Below the pieces are notes generated by a model. It was not told the DNA's origin. It ran no database searches and worked only from the letters and a program-made list of their open reading frames with translations. A DNA stretch of 64,000 bases, taken from the NCBI GenBank assembly GCA_030549495.1, contig JAUIRK010000673.1:310001-374000 (forward strand), in the 5' to 3' direction. The stretch is from Nectonema munidae. Taxonomy: Eukaryota > Nematomorpha > Nectonematoida > Nectonematidae. Made by a program: the position numbers and the translations under genes. This document shows, piece by piece, positions 37,001 to 49,000 of the stretch (positions are counted from its first letter, which is position 1; every line of letters begins with the position of its first letter).

Positions 37001-40000
37001 CTGCAATATTATTTCATAAGTGATTGTTTGTATGACAGATCGTCACAAAAAAATTAAGTTTTTCTAGAGCACATAACTTTTTCATGAATTTTCATTTGTA
37101 TAGTAGGGCATTTGATTATAAAACCAATCATGTACTGCAAAAGATAATACGTTATCATTCAAAAAGTCATTTCAATATATATTTGACATATAACCTTGGG
37201 GAAAAAAGCTTACTTGAAGTTGAATTTCATGTGAGCAAGGGTACACTTGAATATGTGCTGGATCAAACTATCGATGAAAAAAAGCTTGAAAATGGAGAAA
37301 GGAGAAGTCAATAATTACTTCTTAAGTATAAGTATTCTTTAGATTAAAGATTGATAAATTTTAGAGTTCACTAAAAAAACTTAACGCCACCTGGAATAAA
37401 AATAAATTATGCAAAGAAAGAATCTGACTCAATCATTATCAAATTCACAAAATTAGCCTTCTAAAAAACTCAAAAAGAGTTGTAAAATAATACAAACAGA
37501 AAGGATGGAAAACACGATAGAAAAAAATTGTAAAAAATATCATAAAGATACAAAAAAAGGATTTTTTTTCGATTGCAAAAAAATTTGAAGACATTTAATG
37601 TTCTTATGGAGTTTTTTTACCAATAGGTACAACAAGATAGGAACGCGTTTTGTGAGAATTGTAGTCCTGCGAGGGTTATGAAAAAACGCATTCCACCGAA
37701 AGCGCTAAGAGCAAGTTTTAGCTATAGTCAGTGTCTTTGTGGCAAATTTATGTTTGTTTTAAATGTTTATGTCAACATACTCTCTACTTTACGTGGCTTG
37801 AACATACATGTAGATTTTAGTGTTGGCAGTGGAGTTTTGTGTATATTAGGGCTTATTTTGTGTAGGTATTCTTAATTTATAACTCTTAGATGTGCGATTG
37901 TATGTCTTGTTTTGATTGATAGTGCTTGTTATGAGATATCGTGGTGTTATGTTGATGATTTAGTAGGCGTGGAGTGTAATCAGGTATTTCCGCAGCTTGT
38001 GTGTATTATTTTGTCTTGTTTCCTTTGAGAATTTGGACTGGTGTGGTGTATAATAAGGGTTGATTTGTCGGTAAAACATGCGTCTTTGGGTTTGGTTGTG
38101 TAGTAAAGGTAATGAAGTCTTTTTTTGTAGTTTTCGCTTTTATGTTTTATGTGTGTATATTTATGTAAATTGAGTTTGGGTCGAACAATATTACGATAAT
38201 GTTTTGTTCTGTGAAAAGATTCGCATTTTACATTTTTCATTTAATCAGTAAAAGTCTTCGTGGCTTGAACTGTTACCTAGCAATCCTACGTATCTGAAAC
38301 GCTTTGCTTTTAGTAGAAGTACGTAGAACTAAAAATACAGCGATTTTTCTTTTTATTATTTTTTCTGGCTCATACCTGACACTTTTCAAAATGAAATATA
38401 TTTTCTATAGAAGTTTGTAGACGGCGGTTTTTGAAATTTTAAAGATGAAAACTTTGCGATATTCATAATATAATTCACCTAAAGTAATTTTGGTATTTTT
38501 TCAATGGAATCAATAAACTCTTTTTCTTTTATTTTTGAAAATCTTTCACAGACTCTTTTATTTATTTTATTTCCTTACTTTAATCATCGATACACTGTTG
38601 TTTTAGCGACTTTATTATCTTTACAGTCTTCATTATTATAATATAAATTTAACATTTCCCACTTTATGTTTCGTCTTTCACGTTTTTACTGAAAGAATTT
38701 TGTGCCATTGCAATTCATAATCAACAAATAAAGGCTAAATTGTAAAAAATACTTCAAAATGAATTATTTGCTTTTTATTTCTTTAGAGAGTTACGAAAAT
38801 AACAAGATTTTAAAAATATTTAAAAAAAAATGTTAAGATTAAATTAAAAAAATAATTAAATTTACAGGCATAAAAAAGATTGCTATATTAACTTTTGCCC
38901 TCTTTTTAAAGAATCTAAATATGAAAACCCGATTGAAAATTTATGAATATTTTCAAATTTTGGAATGGAAAGCATAAAAACAGAATAAACTTACGTGAAA
39001 GATAGTGGAAGGTGTGTGAAATGATACCAATAAGTGTAACTAAGGGTAATGTAATGGGCACGTTGATGTGGTCAGTGTTGAAACGATGCGTGTTTTGGTG
39101 CTTATGTTAATAGCTCTGTGCTGCGCAAAGTTTTTGCACTGCAACTGCAAAAATAAATTTAGAAATTGATATCTAGAAATATGATTCAGTGCTAATCATG
39201 ACACGGCAAAAAATAATGTGAATTTGATCAGAGCCCTCATATATATTGATATGCTGGAAGAAGCAAGTGATATTTAACACCCTCATAGACGCTATACGAA
39301 TTTTCATTAGAAAATTCTTACTTAATTTTGTTAAGTCACTAATTTATATTTCAGTTATATCTGCAAATGCCAAACGCTATACTTTTTGGGTACGCACATG
39401 CACATTGTATACATTTTGTTGTTTCCAGTGGTGTTGCCAGACCTCCGAGACGTTTTGATTCTAAACATTTACTCAGACTTTGCTAAAGTTGAATTTGAAA
39501 GTAGTGCTCCAAGAAATGAAAATCGTCTACTTTAATATATATGAAATTTTATTAAAAAAAACTTACTAAGAAATCTCTCTTCTGATTAATTTCACAAAGT
39601 GTTTATAAAATAATTACATTCGGATGTAGTAATCATTTCAGGTACATGTTAAGCAATTTTAACATTACTTTAGCTAGTCGACCTTAAGATTATGACATAA
39701 ATGAATGAATTTTTGATGTTTTTCTATAAATGATATCTTTATTTAAAATGATTGGATGATAATCCCAAAATGTTAAGAAAAAATTAGATGAAAAACGAAC
39801 TTAAAATTAAAGGGATCTGCGACATTATAGCTAGGCCCAAAAGAGCTAGTGCAACAAAATGGCTACTTCCATAATTACTAGTTCCAAAACCGCTTTTATA
39901 ATAAAAGAATGCATTTAAGCTGTAACAAAAATAGCTAGTTCAAGAAAATACAGCCTTGATTAGCCTTTAAAAGGTAGCCTTCAGTTTTCATTAAAATTTT

Positions 40001-43000
40001 TTCTTATTTAAGGCGAACTAAATTATTAGTATTCCACCCAACATAATGGGAATTATCAAGTCACAGAAAGGAAAAGATTTGCTCAGCTACAATGGATTTT
40101 TGTACCGAAAAAATACAACAAACAGAACCAACAAGAACTGGAGATGTGTAATGAAGTGTTGTAGGGGAACATTGAAAATTGTGCTGGACTACAAAAAAAA
40201 TTGTGAAATAAAAATTGGACAGGGACATAATCATCCCCTGGATCCAGCAAGACAAAGTGCTAAAGTTTCTTTAAGCAAAATGAATGAACAAGCCTCAAAA
40301 TATAGTGCACCACCATGAAGAGTTATTGCCAGTATAGTATAAGAGCAGAACGACGAAGCAATGGATAACGTCCCTAAAAAAGGGCGCTTCAAAAACGTAT
40401 TCAACGCAGACGTAAGGTTGAAGACCATTTTCCTGAGCCTATATCAATTAGCGATTTGCAAATTCCAAGAATTTAAAACCGTTACCATAAACGGAAATAC
40501 AGAACCCTTTTTACTGAGTGATGTAACAAGGGCTTCAAAGCGAATAATCATATACACAAGTAGGCTTATGCTCGATCAACTTGCCAATTCGAAAATATGG
40601 ATGTGTGCTGGCACTTTATAGATTGTTCCTGGAATATTTTATCATTTGTATACAATCCATGCTGTTAGAGAAGATTTTCTCTCTCCATGTGTTTATGTTA
40701 TGATGCCAGATAAAACTCAGTCAACATAAGAACTAAAATTTCGAATTTTGAAAGACAAGTGCTCAAACTGTGATCCTGAATACGTAGCCTTATACTTCAA
40801 AAGGTCTGCTATAAATGCATTCATGACAGTGTTTCCTGATGCAAACGTAAATGGATGTTCCTTTCACCAATCTCAGTCAATATGGAGGAAAATACAAATC
40901 ACTGGATTATCAAATATCTATATATGATGCCAACTGCCGTCTTTATTGCAAGATATTGGCTACTTTGGCGTTTCTAGATCCAGATGAAGTGAAAGATGCA
41001 TTTGAAGAGCTGAATGAAGACCTCCAGCGTCTACAATTGGATGAAAAAATGCAAATATTGTATGGCTATTTTAAAGACACATACATTGGTAAACGATAAA
41101 GAAGAGGGAGAAGAATACCTTTATTTCCCATCTATTTGTGGAACGTTCGGGAAAGAACACAAAATGATAGAACAAGGACAAATAACAAGCTAGAGGGATG
41201 GCATTATGCTATTCAGGGAATGTATGACACTTCTCAGTCAAGCATATGGCGTTTTCTTGAAGGAATTAAAAAAGAGGAAGCAATATAAATGCGTATATCC
41301 GTGGAAAACATGTACCTGTCAAAAGAAAGACTAAGGGAATCAACGATGAGCTCAAAAACTTGATTAATAAGCATATAAATAATGATATATCTACTAAAGA
41401 TTTTTACGAGGAATCGGCTATAACATAACATATATATATCGCTTTTTAGCATTTTTAGTTATTTTTCTACTCAATTTGTTTTTTTACATGTTTCTATAAT
41501 AAAGTGTGTTAATTAAAACTATTACTGATATATTATAATAATGTTTTATAAAATTATTGATTAGAATCTGATAATTCTTCACACAAACACACATTTTAAG
41601 CAACATTACATTTGTTTCAAACTAGCTAATTTGGTTAACAACTCTTTTTTACCAGCTCAATTGCACTGCTAGCTCTTTTGTCACAATAGCCATTTTGGTA
41701 CTAACTATTATGGAACTAGCCATTTTGTCGCACTACCTCAAATGTACTAGCTGTTTTGTACTTAGCCCTTTTGGATCGCATCCAAATTAAAGTTAAAATA
41801 ATAAGAAAAACTTATGCAAAACAGGTAAAAATTATGACCTCTAAAAGGGTAGAAAACACACGTTCAATCTAAAAGACATGCTATAAACGAAAAATTTGAA
41901 AAGAAAAACGAACTTAACGTGAACGAAGAGTCAAAAAAGAAGAACTTAAAGTGTCAAATGGAATATATGCACTCTGTTAAATTCTTTTAACTATCTGTTT
42001 ATTTTATGTTATTTCATTATTTTTGCTAATAGGTATCTCTTTCACTATTTCGAATGTTGCCAATTATGTAATTTTTTATATTTATCTTTGAAAAATGCTC
42101 AATACTTCTTTTAGAGCGTGGAAATGATCCTCAATAATTTCAAGGATAACTTGAATAAAGTGGGCGGCGAAATTGAGTGCTTGCAAAAAAAGTCTAAGGG
42201 ACTGAAGGTCAAGTTGAAGAACAGACAGGTTCTTTTTCGTCTTGATATCTCATGCACTGTGTACATTTTCGCGTTTTCTTAGGCATTGAAAAGTGAACTG
42301 GGCCAGTTTGTTGATGAGCTGTTCGTTAGTGAAGAACTTATCAAGTTTTTATAATACATTTTTTGCATATCTCCTTGATCTAACAACTCAAAATGATTCT
42401 ATAAACACACTTTTAAGCCTTAACCGGGTTGACTAACTTAAATCTCTTGTTGAATATAATTTTAACAGAAAAAATCTAGGGGATCCCATTGAGGATATTT
42501 CAGGAGCTGCCATGAAGAAGCCCTGAATTTGGGTTATTAGCAATTCCAATAAGACCATCAATAAATTTTATGAGTTTGTTAAGATCTTAGTCATGGTCTC
42601 CAATGAATACGAATGGAGTTGCATTTTTCTCTCTTTAATTTGCCTCCATGTGTCGGTGTGTTTTCTTTTCAGTGCGTGCATATGTAACGTGGTCAGATTG
42701 ATTATTATCTTATACTTCAGCCTGTCCTTTGAGAAGAACAGCTTGTTCAGTGCTTTTCCCACTTTATGGTAAAAATTCAGATCAGCCTCCTGGGATGCCG
42801 CTACAAAGTATAGACTTCTTTGTTAAGACTTGCTACAGTTGATCATTTGCATACTTCACAGACTCAGCCTTGGTGCCCTTGTTCTGAGCCGCCTCTTCTA
42901 GTTGAATCGTTGCTTCTAGACAAAGCTTTCAGTTAAGGATTGTCCTCTAGGAATAGCTCCAGAGCGAGCACATAAAGTATATGTGCACTTAGCAAATGGC

Positions 43001-46000
43001 TTCGAACTTGGAGTCGTCTATTCCAGAGCTTGGCAGCACTTTGCTTTCAAATCACGTCTATCATTAACCAGTTGTATCTCGTAGAGTGCACGTCGAATGA
43101 AATCACAGTGAGACTTATCGCTAACTCTTAGCTCCTTCAATTTGTTTGCTTGTATCATAACTTTCAGCATACTTTTATTATTATTACTATTAATATCTTA
43201 GATTAGCTACTAAAATTAGAAGCCTAACTGCTCTAAAATCAGAGATACTGTTAAAATTGGTCATCTGTAGTCAACATTTTGAAATTCCAAAAAGGCCACC
43301 GTAGAGACCTTGAAAAAATGAAAACATTGTGTTTTGGATTCATTACTTCATAAAGTTTTCAAAAATGCTTTGCTAGATTATTTGCTATTTAAATCGTTAA
43401 TAGTGAACTTGACAAATATAATAACATGGAATTTAATTATATTTTCTAATTTTTTTCCAATAAAAACTTATTTACAAAAATCTTTTTATGAAAAAATATT
43501 TTATAGATTTAAAATTTTATAAAAAATTTATTTATAATATTCAACTCTCAAAAAATTTTCCCACAAGTTTTATCTGAAATTAATTTCATTTATACATACA
43601 TATAATTTTATATATGTGCAAAATTCAATCAATAAGACATTCATGATTACAAATACGTTTTTGTAAACAAGTTATTTCCCACTATTTTTTTGTTTTAGGC
43701 TGTTTTTAATGTTAAAAATGGGAAATTGAAATCATTTTTCTTTTACATGTTCTTTTTGTAAAAAAAATTTTGCTGATAACAGTGATGCATCAGATGTTGA
43801 TTATAATTTGGATGAGGAAGATAACAATTTTTTAGATTAGGAGAATGGAGAGTTCACTGGTGTTGTTATTATTGAAGATGAGCTTAAAAGTAAACAATCC
43901 AAACAATCAGAGAATAAATATAATTGCAAGTTGGGAAAGACAGAAAGTTGGACTGAAAAAGGTGAAATGAAAAGTATTGAATTAAATAATGAATTTTCTC
44001 ATGGAAGAATAAATCTTACGACAAATTTGAGTCCTTTTGAAGTGTTTTGCGAAGTTTCTGACTTGAAAAACTTGATGAACCTTTTTGGGAATAAATATTG
44101 TCATGGGGTATTATGTGTTACCTGATTTACACGATTATTCGTCTACTGAACCGGATTTAAATGTTCCTTTTGTATCAAATGTTATGCCTAGACAACGTTT
44201 CAAAGCTATTAGATCGAATCTCCATTTCAATGACAATTCAAAAATTGGGCAAACTGATGACAAAAATCATGATAAAGCTTTCAAAGTGAGACACATCATT
44301 GAACTTTTCAACAAATCTTTTTTAAAAGCACGAGAACCAACTTTGAATCAGTCAATAGACGAACACACGATATCATTCAAGGGTAGAAACTCTATGAAAC
44401 AGTATATCAAAAACAAAGCAATAAAATTGGCTTTCAAAGTTTTTTGTAGATGTTCAAGTGATGATGAATATCTTTATGAATTCGATATTTATAACGGCAA
44501 AAAAGAGGAGTGTGAAGAAGGATTTGGACCGAATTGGGTATTGAAATTGACAGAAAAGCTTCAAGTTATATAAAATATTTTCAATTGCAACAATCAACAA
44601 ATCAAGAAGAGGTTTACCAAATTTCATACCAGATAAAAAAATGAAGAGGGGAGATTCTGAGTGTTTTATTCATCCAAATCAAATATATGTATTATAAAAC
44701 GGTACGATAATAGATCAGTAATTTTGATTTCAAATTTTTTCAATGGCAAGGACGTTACTCTTTTAAGAAGAGGAAAAAGAGGGTTTACTGATAAAATCGA
44801 AATATGCTGTCCTGTCATGGTCAAGAAATATAATCAAAGTATAAATGGTGTAGATATACTTGATCAGAAAATAAGCTATTATATAAATGATAGAAGATAT
44901 TGTAAAAAGTATTATAGTAAAATTTTCTTTGACTTGTTTACAGTTTGCCTGGTGAATTCTCACATCATTTTCACTAAGAATTGTGATAAAATTTATGATA
45001 AGAATTATTGCGAGAAAGCGAATTAACTATTTCATTCAAGCGGCGCAAATAAATTAACCATTCTTTGATTTTATATGTATAATGTACATAGCAAAAAATG
45101 TATTACAATGTATAGAAAATTTCTTTGCATGGATCTACATAGGAGGCATAGGAAAAAAATTAGTTAAGATACACAACTTTTCTATACTTCCTATATACAT
45201 TCGTACATCATGTTAACTAAATTTATATACTTAACAATGAAAGTTTTCCTATGTACACGTGTGCATTGAATACGTAGATTAATACTCTATCTTACACAAC
45301 TTTTCCTATACTTCTTATGTACATCCATGTTAACTAAATTTCTATACCTTACAATGAAAGTTATCCTATGTACACGTGTACATTGAATACGTAGATTAAT
45401 CGTGGACATGAACTAATACTTTTTATTACACAACTTTTCTATACTTCCTATATACAATGAAAGTTTTCCTATGTACACTTGTACATTGAATACGTAGATT
45501 AATACTCTATCTTACACAACTTTTCCTATACTTCCTATGTACATCCATGTTAACTAAATTTCTATACCTTACAATGAAAGTTATCCTATGTACACGTGTA
45601 CATTGAATACGTGAATTAATCGTGTACATGAACTAATACTCTTTATTACACAACTTTTCTATACTTCCTATGTACATTCGTACATCCATGTTAACTAAAT
45701 TTCTATACTTTACAATGAAAGTTTTTCTATGTACACGTGTACATTGAATACGTGAATTAATTGTGTACATGAATTCTTACACAACTTTTCCTATAATTCC
45801 TATGTACATCCATTTAAATGAAATTTTCAATACAATTTAATAGATTTATCTTTATACTTGCTATGTACATCCATGTTAACTGAATTTCTATACCTAACAA
45901 TGAAAGTTTTTCTATATACATAATACACATTAAGAATTTTCTAGGGAAATTCATTTGCGCCCACTATTTTTAGTCACCCCAAAGCCATCATAAAGTGAGC

Positions 46001-49000
46001 ATGTGAATTTGAAAGCCAAAGATGTTTGCTTTGTTCTAAAAGAAATATAGATTTTTTTGTGTTTCAAGGGAAATAGAAATTGTTTCGCTCTTTATCATAA
46101 ATAGTTTCAAATTTTAATAAATTATTTTTTTGTTTTAAAATTAAGGTTATCATGGTATAAAATTAAATCTTTCTTCTAAGACTCTTCTCAAACATTTTTG
46201 TCACTTACTGCCCATGGGGACAAATAGGTTCCATTTCAGTGTAAAGAAATGGAGGATAGGTTTCTGATTATTTTATCTAATTTATATCTTTTCAACAAAA
46301 ATAATAATAAGATGAGAAATACGATAGTCCGCGCTCTCAAGCTAATTATGGAAGAAAAGACCGTCTTAGAGTTGACATCTCTAATAATAAAAAAATAGTG
46401 TTGTATTTCTCTGTACTTCATTTTAGCGTGATATTTGTAAGTGACGTCAAAGATATAAAGTTTCAGGAATATTTGCATCAACTGAATCACAAACTGATGT
46501 TCGTTCGTGATCAGGCCTTCAACGAATCCCAAGCTGTTTTAGACATTTCCCAAATCTTGGAAAAGCTTAAGAAAAAAGTTTCTCCTTTCTTTTTACCAAA
46601 ACACATCACCTTTTATTTCATACAGTAAATGTACTTTTAGGCGATTCACAGACTCAGAATGTTTCTCTTGGAGAAGATTTATCTTTTTAGAAAGCCCCTC
46701 TCCAATTTTCACATTTTTCAAGAAGCACTTATGAATTACAGGCACTTTTTGCTTTCATTTCCATAGCATTTATTCTAAATTTCCTAATTAAAATATCAAC
46801 AGTGAGAAAAAAGAACTATCTTTGATCATTGTTCAAATAACGATGTCACGGCTATACAAAGATGTGCGGTTCAATATATATTTTTTAATAAAAAACTAAA
46901 TATTTATAGTTTGTATTATGATTCACTTTGTTAAAATTTAAAGTGAATATTACTACTAAGAGTAAGGTACTACTAACTAACCAAGTTTACTATCTGCCCA
47001 TCTTACTATTTTAACGAAACTACTACTCTCATGATAATAACAATTAATGATACATTTATATCTTCCTATTCACTTTAACGAATTACACATTACTACTATA
47101 TACCTAGATTTTCGTGTGTATTTAATTTGATATTTATTTTTGTAAGATAGCAGTTTAAATATATTAGTAAATGATACGTATGCTTATCATCGGGGTATGC
47201 GATTTGCTATTTATTATTTGGAGACAGCATTCTCAAATATTCATCTCCCGATGAATTATAGTTTGCATATGGAACTATTTCATTTGATATATATTAAATA
47301 AATTTGGTAAAATTGAGCTGCTTTTTTATAATAAAGTTTGCTCCTTCTTAGTTTTAATATAATATTAGTGGGGAGACAGCTAATTTTCACAATCTATACA
47401 AAATATGAAGTTTGCTTTGAATCACATTGTTATATGAGTTATTATTGAATGCACAGTTAGTTACACTTACACGCAGCCACGAAACCTCTTATCTTGGCTA
47501 TGCTAGCTTATGTCAAAAAGTATACTTTGATCCAATCTTATCAAGTTAGATAGGAATCAACATTACCTCATCAAGTTTAGATAAAAATAAATGATCTCAA
47601 TATGATAATTAATTAACATTTTGTTATCAATGGCACTTAAATTTCATTTTGAAAAAGATATATTCAGAAATTAAAATTTTTGTATTCTTAAATTCTTTAA
47701 TTTTCTTAAAAAACAATAAATTTAATTCAGTTTTCTAATTTTAGAATTTTTTTAAGTTAACTGACCGTAACTGAGTAAGGGTCATTATACTCTTATTTAA
47801 AAAGTTTGACTTTCCTAAAATATACTTTTAAAAATGATATTAAATTATTTGTTTATTGGTATCTCTTTATACTTTTTCAGAGTTTGTTTACAATTTTTGC
47901 TTCAACATGACAGGCATGTAGCGTTGGAAGTTCAAAACGAGTACATAATGACAATGTCTAAAATCACGTTTGCTTACTTCAAAGAATATCACACAAAGTT
48001 GATGAAACTTCAAGTAAGTTTTCAATTTGTCGCATACATTTTTCGTCTTAATTAGCCTTGGCTATTTTAGTTTGAAGTTCTCTCAGACAAAGACGATATG
48101 ATTGGCTTTAAAGATTCTACAAAAACTCATATCCTTTTTTTCAATTATTTTTTGCTTCTGAATTAATTCCAGTCTAAGTTTAAATTAACAACCCTAAAAT
48201 CTATAGATGTGACATATTTAGAAAGTATATCTGTAATAATCATTACTGGGAACCATAAACTCCTTAATAACTATTTAAATAAAAGATTCCTTGATCACAT
48301 TCAATGCAGTGCTTTGTTTCTACATTTTCGTGTTATGTTCTTCTTTACTTGATTAATGAAAAGTTGTATTTTTCCTTATTTTCAAAGCATTTAGAACTCG
48401 TACAAAGCAACTTCAGCCATATAAATACAAAGTAGGAAATTAGCAGTTAATCTTTTCAATATTTAATATGTCTAATATACAATCAAACTTGTCTAAACCT
48501 AAGATGCTTGCGACAAATTTGTCCGGTTTGCAAATATTTCGGTTTGTACAAATACCCCAAATATTGAGTCTTCTGCAATATGATTCGACTCCATGCCAGC
48601 AGTGCTTCTTCAAGAAGCGGCGATATGGTTTTTTATAAATATATTGAGCTAATTTTCGTCGATAAATCCATATTCAGTTTATTGAAAAATTCAGTGATAG
48701 TATGTTCTATTGGTTGACAATAGATAATGCAACCTTTTTAAAAAATCAAGATTGACTGTACAAATATTTTATGCTTTCTTTAGATAAATAGTAGTTAACT
48801 CTAAAAAAATCTGATTAACTTTCGACATTTCTATCAAAAGTGCAATGACTAAAATTCAAAGTCTCTTGTATCGACTTTTTTCTTTTAACCTGTCCTTCTC
48901 GTATAACCGCCATCCTTTTCCCTTTCATTTTGTTAGTTATAACGAACATTTCTATGCTTAGTTTAAATAAAATGTGATTTCCAATAAATAATGATTAATT

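Noticed and set aside
37084-37314. + strand open frame considered as a missing VPS52 exon
   Set aside because: It does not align to the family, and exons c and d already join without a gap.
37620-38260. Mitochondrial insert
   Set aside because: The skew is suggestive, but no recognisable mitochondrial protein or rRNA segment was seen.
46236-46532. Minus-strand open frame of 98 codons
   Set aside because: It is antisense to VPS52 exon f and resembles no protein; the + strand carries the conserved text.
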